NCBI GenBank assembly: GCA_934047225.1
Contig: OW204004.1
Location: 5,832,401 to 5,896,400, forward strand
Source of the DNA: Ypsolopha sequella
Taxonomy: Eukaryota; Arthropoda; Insecta; Lepidoptera; Ypsolophidae
Length of the DNA: 64,000 nucleotides
Direction: 5' to 3'
This document shows, one piece after another, positions 32,101-42,342 of the stretch. The notes under the pieces are model-generated. The model saw nothing but the letters and a program-made list of their open reading frames with translations, was not told the origin of the DNA and searched no databases. Each line of letters begins with the position of its first letter. The first letter of the stretch is position 1. Made by a program: the position numbers and the translations under genes.

Positions 32101-32402
32101 ATTGGTGGGACGACAAGCGGAGCGTGTTAGGTTTACATGGCTTCCGCGCGCTCTGGAGGGCCTAAACACACTGCTGTCAGCAAATCCAACGTGTGATCTG
32201 TTTGCTGATAGTTTGATGAACGTGTTTCGTGAATGTCTGAGGTTATGTGAGAAAGATGCAATTGATTGCGTAATTATTTGTTATGTGTATTTGTAAATAA
32301 AAGTTATTTGTAAATTATTTTAGTAGGTATAGCGTATTAGATTTAAGTTTCTGTAAAGCTGTACTTTAAATGTATTAAATAAATAAATAAATAAATAAAA
32401 TA
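32101..32402 (+). pseudogene. LINE 3' fragment with short C-terminal ORF and (AAAT)n tail
   Basis: A 64-codon frame (32102-32296) encodes PRALEGLNTLLSANPTCDLF and onwards, which fits the end of a LINE polyprotein. It is followed by AAATAAAAGTTATTTG and an (AAAT)n tail at 32376-32402. The 5' part is missing. Confidence 0.5.
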
Positions 32403-33549
32403 AAATTCACGAATTGTCAGAATGTATCCCATATAAATAAATAAATAAATGTTAATAAATGTGGGGAGCCGAGCGAAGCGGAGTAGAGCGAGGCGACCCT
32501 CCTAATTTTAACAGAAATACGATATGCCTATGCAGATCATGATATGCCCAATTCTACGATGTGCCGACGACATAATTATATTACACATATAAATAATATT
32601 CTGTCAAACTGTAAAAACATTGACAATGTAAATATACTGCTACCTTTAAATTAAACCACATATTCTACCCCGGACATACTGAACCAGTTTTCCCAAGAAA
32701 CATGCCCGCAGAAACCATTAGTTCGGTAAATATTTGAGTTTTCAAACAAAAATGCGTGAACCCTAACGCACCGAGATACGGGTGTTTTTTAAGGCAGCGT
32801 CGTCCGTGAGACCGCTGTTCAAGCGCAGCGTTCTAAAATAGACCTAATGCTGCGAGATTGAAAATCCTTTTTTTTTGAAGGTTTGCCCGGGTATTTTTCT
32901 TCAGAGAGTTTTATGATAAGTAGGGTGTGTGGTTTTATTTAAATGCCACAGTTTATTTACACCCTGATCAACAAAAGTCTTCACACGTAATTTTTTCATT
33001 AATTTATAGTTCTTGTTTAACGGTAATTTAATTTATGTAGATGATAGAATACTGTTAGTTTCCAAATCAGAAAAATACGTTGATATCACGCCTGGCGTTT
33101 TCATTTTTCAAATTACAGCTTTGCGATGTTGCTGCGACCACCATATTTTTTTTGTAGTTTCCTGCGATTTCAGTTTAATTCTCTTATTACCCATATACCA
33201 AATAGCCGGGTGTTTTCAAAACCGCAGATAGACACCTACATATCGCGACTTCGCTATGAAGATATTCATTATCAAGGGAACCCTATCAACTGGAGTCGCT
33301 GAAGGTATTCCCGTTGCTCGAGTCGGCGCTAACTCAAAGATAAGTTACATAACTAGTTAACTGGATTTGCGTTCTTTTCCTGCCTTCTAAGGGCTTTGTT
33401 AGCGCTGTTTAGTCTTGTTAATCTGCCGTGACATTCCTAGCTCCGGCTGATTTTACCAACTAGGGGCAGCTTGGGGCATAGAGATGATGAGATACCCGTT
33501 TCAATTGTATTTGTGTAGCATAGTGGTTTTACTTTAAATGAATGATATA
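32403..33549. other. Anonymous DNA with repeat fragments
   Basis: 32462-32500 (GAGCCGAGCGAAGCGGAGTA, GAGCGAGGCGACCCTC) is the inverse of the insert seen inside the MITE at 10291. 32541-32568 (ATATGCCCAATTCTACGATG) matches the inverse of the direct repeat at 13996. From 32580 on no element is clear. A plus-strand frame at 33013-33231 has no similarity. Confidence 0.4.
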
Positions 33550-33898
33550 GAGCAGGTGGTAGAGCTGATGCCGAGGTACCACCATCTTACTTGGAGACCC
33601 TCTCGAAGTAATTCGGGGGAGAGTAAGAGGACAGCTCACAGGCAAAAAACCAGGAGACCCACCATGCCTGGGACCGATGGATGGCGGTATATCCATCCCT
33701 AATAGCCGGGCCTTATATGGAACAGACCGGCGAAGGGCAGCGGCGTCACGGGTGCGAGGGTTCCGGAACTGCGCTCACCAACCCGCCTGCCCAGCGTGTG
33801 TGAGTATGGGCAATTCTTCCAGGATGACCGCTGGGAGTGGCAAAGTCCTGGAAAGGCTTATGTCCAGCAGTGGACGAACTAGGCTGATGGATGGATGG
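33550..33898 (+). mobile_element. ~340-bp SINE-like element with GATG tail, copy 4 (best preserved)
   Basis: It is flanked by a 9-bp duplication AATGATATA (33541-33549, 33899-33907). The 5' AGGTGGTAGAGCTGATGCC is followed by CGAAGTAATTCGGGGGAGAG, ACCGATGGATGGCGGTATAT and TTATATGGAACAGACCGG. It ends GCTTATGTCCAGCAGTGGAC + GAACTAGGCTGATGGATGG. The last ~100 bp encode GQFFQDDRWEWQ and GKAYVQQWTN, which look like the end of a LINE ORF, so the 3' part was probably taken from the LINE that mobilises it. Confidence 0.8.
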
Positions 33899-34007
33899 AA
33901 TGATATATGAATGAATAATGAAAAAAAAACTCGATTTTACGGATCGTTGCGGTTGCGGACTCGAAGACCTATAGTCACGTGGCTTAGCTTAGAGCTGTAT
34001 TTTAAAG

Positions 34008-34330
34008 TTGCTGTTACCGGGCGGAGAATAGCACCAAATTTGATATGACTGATATATTAGGGTGTACTGACAAATGTTAGCCAAGTAGCCCCAAGATTTT
34101 TTTTTTCTCTTCTGGCCTTTTTCTTTTTAATTTTCCTAAAGCTGTAAGTAAAAATTAATAGTACAAATCTTTTACTGTTAATTTTCAATTACAGCTTTAA
34201 GAAAACTAAGGAAGAAAAAAGACAACGAGAAAAAAAAATGTTTTTGTGTCTCCTCGGCTATTATTTATCAGTACACCCTAAAGTACCCTCATACTAAATT
34301 TGGTGCTATTAACTGCCCGGGTAGCAGTAA
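34008..34330. mobile_element. MITE with TGCTGTTACCGGGC ends (323 bp)
   Basis: Inverted arms of about 75 bp: TTGCTGTTACCGGGC, AATAGCACCAAATTT, TAGGGTGTACTGA. An inner pair surrounds ATTTTCCTAAAGCTGTAA/TTACAGCTTTAAGAAAACT. Almost the whole element can fold. No ORF. Confidence 0.7.
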
Positions 34331-35123
34331 TTACACTAAGACTACTACATCTTAGATAACAAAAAGTAACTGAATACGTGGTCTAATATAGGAGGGAAAA
34401 AGAGACAAGAAATACAAATACAAAGAAATACATAGAGCATATCGAGTTAGGGCTTCGACTTGTCGCCGTAGATTGACATGCCTACCAATAAGTGACATAC
34501 TAAAGACGGGCCAAATTACCTAGAGAATGGTTTGCAAGAATCAGGAAACGTCAGACCTGTGTTGAGATTTTTTCTCTACTCTCTGCATACCCTTCTGTGA
34601 GACCATTGTTGATTTAACCTGACTTTTGCAGTAACCACTATGTTTCTTATATTTCTATTAGAAATTGTTTAATTCTTCCTCCCATCATATTCTGCTTTCT
34701 TAATAGATGCCATTGTATCAAAAAGGAGTTCAGTTTTTTCTACCTTTGTATTATTTATTACCAAATTAAAGATTGCAGGACAAAGCAGTCAAAATATTCT
34801 TACCACCATAATAAATATTATTGTTGCCCCTTTCGTAAACCTTGTCTCTATTTGTAAGACATTCGGAGACAATAAAAGTTCTCCGGTGAAATAAATGATG
34901 TATGGTTAAGTACAATCGACATTTGGAGAATAAATCACGGACCAACAAGGGAGTACTGTCAAGTAATATGCTCCACTGATACCTGTTATCGGCAGGATTG
35001 TCGTTAGAATGGGATAATTTTCTGGTTATTTATTAGAGGTTGAGAATTTTTATTACTCGTATTTACGTTTGTGTATGAGTCAGCAGTGGCGTGCACAGAA
35101 CTTTTTGCTGGAAAAGCAAGCAA
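34331..35123. other. No gene recognised
   Basis: Unique-looking AT-rich sequence. No repeat and no ORF of note. Confidence 0.3.
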
Positions 35124-35467
35124 TTGGTCAAGAATAACAATAAAAAAAAATATGAAAAAATTTAAATATCACTTTGAAAAAAAAAAGTTTGTATAGGAAA
35201 TTTTCACTCTAGGGTAGACATTAACACCGATTCGGCGCAACACAACTTGACTTAATTGACAGGACTAAACTTAATTAAAGTGTTCTGTCCTTTTCTTTCT
35301 GTACAGTACTGTAAAAGACAAAGATGGGACGCTCAAAATAAGGTTAGTCTTGTCAGTTGTGTTGCGCCGAAGCGACACAATTGTCTACCCTGGCGTCATA
35401 CAATATTTTTTTTCAAAGTGATATTTAAATTTTTTCATATTTTTTTTTATTGTTATTCTTGACCAAA
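35124..35467. mobile_element. 344-bp palindrome with GATTCGGC-type core
   Basis: The outer arms TTGGTCAAGAATAACAATAA and ATGAAAAAATTTAAATATCA + CTTTGAAA are nearly identical on both sides; the inner arms are GATTCGGCGCAACACAAC and the GACAGGACTAA-type block. The core (CTGTCCTTTTCTTTC, AAAGACAAAGATGGGACGCT) is that of the MITE at 19476. Either that MITE inserted at the exact centre of another hairpin, or the family has longer outer arms here. Confidence 0.7.
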
Positions 35468-35639
35468 AATTCCTAATGAAGATACAGTCTCCGTTAAAAG
35501 ATTTACAACTGAGTTTTGGATTCTGATACTGAACAATTCAAAATAAACAAATAAAAAAGTAGGATTAATTTTATATTCTATCATTATTTAATATCATTTA
35601 CACTACCCTTGCATAGTTTCATTAATATATATTTTTTTC

Positions 35640-35735
35640 ACACTAAGGTTGCCTGGAAGACATTGCTATTAGCAATATGGTGCCGCCTTGCACACAATGT
35701 ATTGTTTTAAGTGTATTAAATAAATAAATAAGACT
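35640..35735 (+). mobile_element. LINE 3' end (GGTTGCCTGGAAGACATTGC variant)
   Basis: AAGGTTGCCTGGAAGACATT, GCTATTAGCAATATGGTGCC and a TTAAATAAATAAATAAG tail. Same variant as 29700-30060. Only about 95 bp remain. Confidence 0.6.
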
Positions 35736-35979
35736 AGCTCAGGATTGTACGAACATTGTGCAGGTAGGTATGTATAATATTCGACAGGCAAAAACATTTA
35801 GTGACTTCAATATTTCTTGATTTTTATCTACCCTTTCCAAAGTTAAACTTATAAGAGTGGAATGTGTCTATACAAAATTCACAGTGACAAATTCCTTAGA
35901 CGTGAAAATATTTTTTGATATCCGCAGCAATGTTTTTTTGTGAATGTTGTTCAATATGATACTAATCATATGATGACGT

Positions 35980-36870
35980 GGTTTCATAGCTGTTCACTTG
36001 TACATGAAATAATGGTAACATGAAATCTTCCAAGTCACAAACACAGAGGACCCCGCCGCACAATACTGGTGCCTTCGGCAACTCTTTCACGATAGTGTCG
36101 GCATTATATTTTCTGGTGTCGGTCAGGGTCTGGAAGTCACTACCACTCACAATTCGTAATAGTCCAACGATTGGCATTTTCAAGAAGAGAATTAAAGAGT
36201 TTATTGTGTAATTATTTCCTTTAACTAATATTAGTATATGTATTCATATAATTATAGTATTCATAATTATAATATTCATAAATTTCAAGTGTGTACTGTA
36301 TATTGTATATATATAAGGTCTTTCAATTTAAATGGAAAGTAATTTAGGAGGTGATCTAGTATCGTTAATACATCAAATTCCACTGCAAAGCACTTTTTTT
36401 TGCGCGAACTTTTTCTTTACTTGTCCATACAAACTGAGTCAGCTGATCGAACCACTTTGTACTGAGAAGTGAAAATAAAGTTCGCGCAAAAAAAGTGCTT
36501 TGCAGTGGAATGTGATGTATTAATGATACTGAATCACCTCCTAAATTACTTTCCATTTAAATTGAAAGACCTTATATATTTTTTATAAGTATTTGTTTAT
36601 TTTATTTAATATGTATTACAGTTAATTTATGTAGACTAGTATTTAATTGTTATTATTTATTTTTTAACTCATGGGCTTTAAATAGTTTTTTGTCTTTGTG
36701 TGCCCTTATGATATACTAACTTATTGTTTAAACGATTCTATCACCAAGGGTTTGCTGGTAGAAATCTCTTTCAGAGATGAGCTCGCCTTTTGCTTAAACT
36801 GATACTGATACTTGTAATGCGTTTTATTCTTGTGTGCAGTAAAGAATTTTGAATTTTTGAATTGGATTGA
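35980..36870 (+). pseudogene. LINE 3' region (Jockey/CR1-like), interrupted by a MITE
   Basis: The 63-codon frame 36020-36211 ends VRVWKSLPLTIRNSPTIGIF + KKRIKEFIV, the conserved C-terminal motif of Jockey/CR1-like polyproteins (xVWNsLP..IR.......FK). The 3' UTR continues to a MITE (36309-36579) and resumes to about 36870, with AGAAATCTCTTTCAGAGATG hairpin and a TTGAAT-type tail. The RT and endonuclease are missing. Confidence 0.7.
36309..36579. mobile_element. MITE with AAGGTCTTTCAATTTAAATG ends, inside a LINE
   Basis: Inverted arms of about 115 bp: AAGGTCTTTCAATTTAAATG, GGAGGTGATNNAGTATC, TTCCACTGCAAAGCACTTTT and TTTGCGCGAAC. The centre GTCAGCTGATCGAACCACTT resembles that of the element at 53231. 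Flanks are TATATA. It is younger than the surrounding LINE. Confidence 0.75.
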
Positions 36871-38394
36871 ATTGACGTTTTAGTGTATGACTTCCTACTT
36901 TCCATCAATAACCAGTCAATACACAGCCGAATCAGTAAATTATTCAACCCAATACATTTTCGTTTTCGCTAAAACAACAACAAGACAATGGATTGCAGTC
37001 CAGATCGTGACAACAGATCCAACTTACAGATTAAATAAATTTTAAAATACGTGTTTAATGTGATGAAAATCTTAAAACCATTTTGCGAACAGAATTATGT
37101 TTGAAGACTTAAAAAAACATAAAAACAGAAAATGTTTTGAATTTGTAATTGCTTTAGTTTTTCGATTAACTAACTTGAATCTAAATCAAATCTAGCCAGA
37201 CATAACACGCCCTTGGCACTATCGGTCTGAATCAAAGGCTTGTCCAAACTTTTATTATTGCTATGATTTTTTACACAAACATCTCGTCTCAGACGCCGCC
37301 TCCTCTCATTTAAGTCGAAAAGTGATTGATTGATGTTACGCATAGCCATTAAACTGCCATAGGAATTTGAGCCTTACGTCAAGGAGTCATTCAGAATCAG
37401 GTCATTGTGTAGACCACCAACGGTCAGCGGTCACGGTCAAGATCATGGCCAGTCAAAGGGGCAGTGAAGCTACTGGTATAACTTTCATCGTGACCTGACG
37501 TAAATCTGTCAATGATATCGCAGTTAGGAGTAAACATAATGGTTGGTTTAGCTAGTTGTTTGTCGAGTTGATGATTTGAATGATGTGGCCGATTTGGCAA
37601 GGCATCGTTGCCTTTGTTGATTAATAGGTCTCCTGTAATTCAATAGCAATTTTCATAATACATATTATGTTGACTTCATTTATTCATAATATTGACATCC
37701 AATTCTAATAATTTTGACAAAGGTATTGTAGTTAATTCTCCAAGACTTTGTTTCATTTCTTTTGATAATACTTAATTATAATTGGGTGTCTGCTAATTAA
37801 TATTCATATGCCCATATGGGTAGACCATGGAGTGTACTGTTAACAAATTTTAAGACCTATTTATATTGTTTGACACATGTTCATGAATAAACGCTACTTT
37901 ACTTTACTTTACTTTACAAGGTTTTACATACCTATACGTATTAAATTTTGTTTTTATTGTCAGTTTGATGACCAAAATTTAAATTTCAAAAACAGTCCGT
38001 CCTAAATGCTATCCATTTCCATGATAAGATTCGTAATAATTTTGTACAGCTGACACTTTTCAAAAATTAAAGTAATGTTGCTGTTAGCTTAACGTTGTCT
38101 CATTCATACACAAAAAAAAATCACGTAATTTGGATTTGCAATTCCTAAAAAAAATGCATAAATGTTAGTACTGAAAATTGAGTTTCCTTGAAATTCTCTA
38201 TAGAAAACGGCAATTTCATACGTAATGACCTAATATTATTCAAATTTGGATGTCACCAATTTACAAAAGGACGCATTTCATTTTGTCTTTTCCAAGCCTA
38301 GTAAAGCCATTTTTTTTAATTATTTGAATAATAATTGTAATAGACTTATGATTATTTACAATAGTTAAAATATAGTAGTTTATGCTACAAGGGC
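36871..38394. other. Mostly unique-looking DNA; one LINE tail at 37780-37915
   Basis: 37780-37915 ends ATGAATAAACGC(TACTT)n, a LINE-type 3' tail. 37190-37620 carries no repeat I recognise and has balanced composition with several GGTCA half-sites (see findings). No coding potential seen. Confidence 0.35.
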
Positions 38395-38473
38395 GCAAAG
38401 GAATAAATTACGAGGACGATTTAAAACACTAGCGTAGCGAGTGTTTTAAACGTAACCGAGTAATTTATTGCTT
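38395..38473. repeat. Hairpin with TTTAAAACACT/AGTGTTTTAAA arms
   Basis: AATAAATTACGAGGACGATT + TAAAACACT pairs with AGTGTTTTAAACGTAACCGA + GTAATTTATT around a GCGTAGCG loop. About 78 bp, probably a very short MITE or the centre of one. Confidence 0.55.
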
Positions 38474-39024
38474 TTACGCACGTGTATCATACTACGTTTT
38501 TCAATGCATAGTGTGAGGAAATGAAAACAAATATAATATTGTGAACTTTAAATTATAATTGGCTCAAAAGGACTGTATCCAGAGCCGTTAAACAGTGGAA
38601 AAAAAGTATAACATCAATGGTACATAGGAAAGTCTGCAGATTAGCCAACCATTGTAAATAAATTTAAAAAAATAATAATAATAAAGCCCTAGGGCAAAAT
38701 AATCGACTTTTTGTTCGGTTTTGATGCATAAAAAGTGGGCCTTTACGAGCACATGCATTGAAAAACACCTAAAAGTGCCTGTCCAAAAGACATAAATAAT
38801 GGAAGGCAGACAAACGTCTATTATCAAAACAATGACAATTAAAAAGGAGATCGTGACAATACTGACGGGTCAGTGCAGGCGCAGGCCGGTGGAGCAAGAT
38901 ATCCTGTGTCCTGTGCGGTCCTAGTTTCACTTAGGATGACTCCCATACCCCCCTTGCCGATCACTTGCTTTATCGTCACCACGAGATACTTCAAAAGTGT
39001 AATAATTATGTAGAGGCGTACGTA
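38474..39024. other. No gene recognised
   Basis: AT-rich; the minus-strand frame 38588-38827 shows no similarity. No repeat identified. Confidence 0.3.
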
Positions 39025-39134
39025 CAGTGGAGATCACATCAAGCTAGTCATTGCAGTACGACATTAGCCCCTATAGTGAAGGATATAAGATAGGTACAGA
39101 GTCCAATGTGTCTAGCTTGATACGATCTCCACTG
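39025..39134. mobile_element. 110-bp MITE with CAGTGGAGAT ends
   Basis: CAGTGGAGATCACATCAAGC + TAG at the left and its inverse at the right, with TA on the left flank. Non-coding; resembles very short mariner-type MITEs. Confidence 0.55.
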
Positions 39135-39368
39135 TGCCACAATACTGCAAGTTTCCATCAAGCCAACGTCGGAGACATTTTCATGCAATGGCCAGGTTGA
39201 CAATATGAGGCAATATGATCAACCCACTGCCATCTATTTACTTAGTTATTTCTTACGTATTCAATTACACTTTTATGATTTTCTTACTTCTTTTTCCGAA
39301 GTCATACTATCCTGAAGGGTCAAGTCAAAAACACCCGGAATAGAAAAGATGGTATGATTCAATTTATA

Positions 39369-39760
39369 CAGGGTGTAAAAGCAAAGGCAAAAATCCTTCT
39401 AGGGTATGTTAGTATGAACAATACAGTGTTTAAAAAAAATAGTGGCAATTTTTTTTCATGTAGCAGTACCACATAATAACACGATTTGTTAAACTTGAAA
39501 TACTCTAATCCGGTGGACACTCTCGCTGGTCGTTGACCTCTGATAGCGTCAGTAGCACAGAACATAATTACTCAATGTGATTGGTCGTTACCGCACTACG
39601 GGGTGAATGAAATGCATTGATAAGAGTGCGTAGCTGGATCTTAGGAAAACAGTATAATTTTTGGTAAAAATTCAAGGTGTACTTTTTTTATCGTAATCGT
39701 ATCAGTATCGTGTATACTTTCATACCCTAAAGGGATTCTTGGTTTTGCATTTACACCCTG
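39369..39760. mobile_element. 392-bp TA-flanked TIR element, CAGGGTGTAAA ends
   Basis: The termini CAGGGTGTAAAAGCAAAGGC and the inverse GGTTTTGCATTTACACCCTG are flanked by TA, with a CTAGGGTATG/CATACCCTAA block next. Only the outer ~50 bp are inverted; the centre is unique. The end differs from the CAGGGTGGAAAAA family, so it is a separate family with the same CAGGGTG start. Confidence 0.7.
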
Positions 39761-40079
39761 TATAGAAATAAAAAAGATGTTCTTAAATTATTTTTACTAA
39801 TTTTGGGAGCCTATATTTTAAACCAAAATTAATTTGCATGCTGAATATTCTAATTTTATTTGAATTTTTATTGCTTTTATATTCGAATTTTGAATTTACT
39901 CAAGAGACTAGGAATTTATTTCATTCCATGATCATGAACCGACATCTAATGTAAAATGTACAAGTTGCTCTATTAAAGAATTTTAGGTTTTATTATATAT
40001 TGACATAATTAACATTTAAATTGGTATAAATTAATATTCTTTGACATTTGTATCAATCTAATTTATCAAAAAGAAAAAT
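39761..40079. other. No gene recognised
   Basis: Very AT-rich. No ORF or repeat identified. Confidence 0.3.
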
Positions 40080-40351
40080 ATATGCAACGTGTAACAGAAA
40101 GGTGTAACCATATTTGAAGAGCTTATTCAGTCAATGGCATAGAACAACTTTTACTATGGAGCTAACCTTGAAATATCAAAAAAAAAATCTACACTTCCAT
40201 ACATTTCGGCCGAGCGGCATTGCATTTTTCTATGAAACAGGTAAATTTTTTTTTCGACATACAGGGTTTGTTCCATAGTAAAAGTTGTTCTATACCATTG
40301 ACTGAATAAGCTCTTCAAATATGGTTACACCTTTCTGTTACACGTTGTATA
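40080..40351. mobile_element. TIR element ACGTGTAACAGAAAGG, copy 2
   Basis: Same ~80-bp arms as 21393-21669 (GTAACAGAAAGGTGTAACCA, TTCAGTCAATGGCATAGAAC). Its core (CATACATTTCGGCCGAGCGG) is inverted relative to copy 1. The ends are bounded by TATA/TA. Confidence 0.75.
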
Positions 40352-40577
40352 AAGCTACAAGATTTATATTATGTAACAATTTTTCTATGAAAGCATTGAT
40401 TAGGTACTAATTTAGATACTTATGTCAAACCAATCAATTCATAAATCAATTATTTAATAATGCATGCTACGAAATCACTACTAAATCTACTAGAAAATGT
40501 TATTTTAAGTTCTTCTTTGGGAAATAAAAAGGCTTATTATTATTACTATATTTGTCTGTAAAAAAAAAATACACTTC

Positions 40578-41520
40578 TTGTCACACACACTCACACAAAC
40601 AAACACACCCTCTCACGTTATTGTCTCATTTACGTTTTTCCTTAAGTTTCTTTTGCATTTAAAGTTTTTGCCTAAATTTACAAGTTTATTCTCTAGATAT
40701 GAACATTTTTGTTATGGAGTGCGAGACATTATTATTATATTGGTACATGTATTTCTATACTTAATAGGACGTCTTAACCTTATATTATGCTAAGTAGGTT
40801 TAAGTTATGAAATAAACGTTTTTTTTTGTACCTTTCTGTTGAATGAATTGTATCGGTTGAGAAGTGGCCTGATCATCAAGATGGATGGCTCAGGATCAGC
40901 CCGGTGCATTGTTTCACTCTCACTGTTTATGTTCCGATGTATAGTGCAGCGAGTTACTGGCGCTTACTGGAGACCCAAAGAACAGGATAGTCGTATACAG
41001 GGCGAGTTCGAGATATAATGCTCCCCCAAGAGGAAGCCAGGGTGTCTTTGCATGTGCCAAAGCGTATACAAATAAGTTTGAAAGCATTTGGATGATATTA
41101 TGATTCTCATTAATATCCCCTATAATGTCCCACTGAGTTTCTTGCCGTTCTTCTTGGTGAACCGCTGAACCGCATTCTAATATTTATATCGGCTCTAAGC
41201 ATGGATTTTTTATTATACTTATTATTGCCCGTTGCATTTAGTTTCTTACTTATGAATTTGGTTGCAGTTACACGGTAATCTAACTTGGAATTTATAATTT
41301 TAATGGTAATTATATATAAGTATAACCATTTCGTATGTATAATTTAAAAAAAAATTTCCTCTGAATGTTTTTCCTGTTTTTTTTTAATCTTTTTTACAGT
41401 TGATTTCTATGGCGTCCCCCTATCAAAATATATGCTGTGGTGTGGATGTCTGAAATATTTTGACGTTGGACTTTTTACGTGGTATTTTTAGTTCTGAAAA
41501 TAAAGTTAATTTCATTTCAT
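40578..41520 (+). mobile_element. Two adjoining LINE 3' ends
   Basis: The first (~40578-40820) starts in a CACACACTCACAC-rich UTR and ends ATGAAATAAACGTTTTTTTT. The second (~41119-41520) contains CCCACTGAGTTTCTTGCCGT + TCTTCTTGG, a sequence remembered from lepidopteran LINE 3' UTRs, and ends GAAAATAAAGTTAATTTCAT + TTCATTT. No ORF with RT similarity remains. Confidence 0.55.
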
Positions 41521-41577
41521 TTGGTCAAATTTGGACCACATCGGTCGTGTTATACAAGGTGACCAGCTGTTAATTAG

Positions 41578-42342
41578 GTACCCGTAGTACCTAAAAGGTA
41601 CAAAAAGAACCTTTATGGTGAGACTCCGTTGTCCGTCCGTCCGTATGTCACAGCCTCATAACTTTAACACAGTTAAAAATAATTTAGGCTTGAAGTTTGG
41701 CAAAAAAGTTGCATTAATTTGCAATTAAAAGGGTGTAAAACAATTTAAAAAATTTGTAATTCTTCAAAATATTTCTAATGCAAAAAAGAGAAAAATAAAA
41801 TTCTAAAAATGCAATATGGGTATCAAATTGTAGATATTAAAATATACTTTTATGTACTTTTACTATATTTACTGGCACTGAATTCGAGAAAATTTGAAAA
41901 ACCACAAAAAACTGTATTATAAAGTTATCTCCGAAACTTGAGGACCGAAAAAGATGAAAAAAAAAATTGGTATGATAGGTCATAACTGGCTAATTACAGG
42001 AAAACAATTGCGATTTAAAAAAGTTGAAAACAAATGAAAAATATAAAAAATATATATAAAAGTACAATATGGGTAAAAAAGCTGACTGTAAAATTATATA
42101 GTTTGGCTACATATACTTGCATCTATTTCGAGAAATCCTCAAAAAGCCACAAAAAACGCATGTCCCCCCTTTATCTCCAAAACTGGTGGACCGAAAAATA
42201 AGAAAAAAATCATGGTAATATGTGCTTACGTATAGATTACAGGAAAAATAAAGCGGTCGAGAAAACAAAATGACATTTTTTTTTATCTACGATACGGAAC
42301 CCTAGGTACGCGAGTCTGACTCGCACTTGACGGGTTTTTTGA
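41578..42342 (-). repeat. ACCGGCCAAGTG...TACGGAACCCT repeat, minus-strand copy
   Basis: On the plus strand it starts with GTACCTAAAAGGTACAAAAA + GAACC and GTCCGTCCGTCCGTATG, and ends ATACGGAACCCTAGGTACGC, GAGTCTGACTCGCACTTGAC + GGGTTTT. The interior has two related blocks around AATATGGGTA and AAACCACAAAAAAC, suggesting internal duplication. It resembles the copies at 48278 and 56431 more than 16159. Confidence 0.65.

Noticed and set aside
33013..33231. YVDDR resembling the reverse-transcriptase YxDD box
   Set aside because: The flanking residues do not resemble the RT palm domain and no other RT motif is present in any frame.
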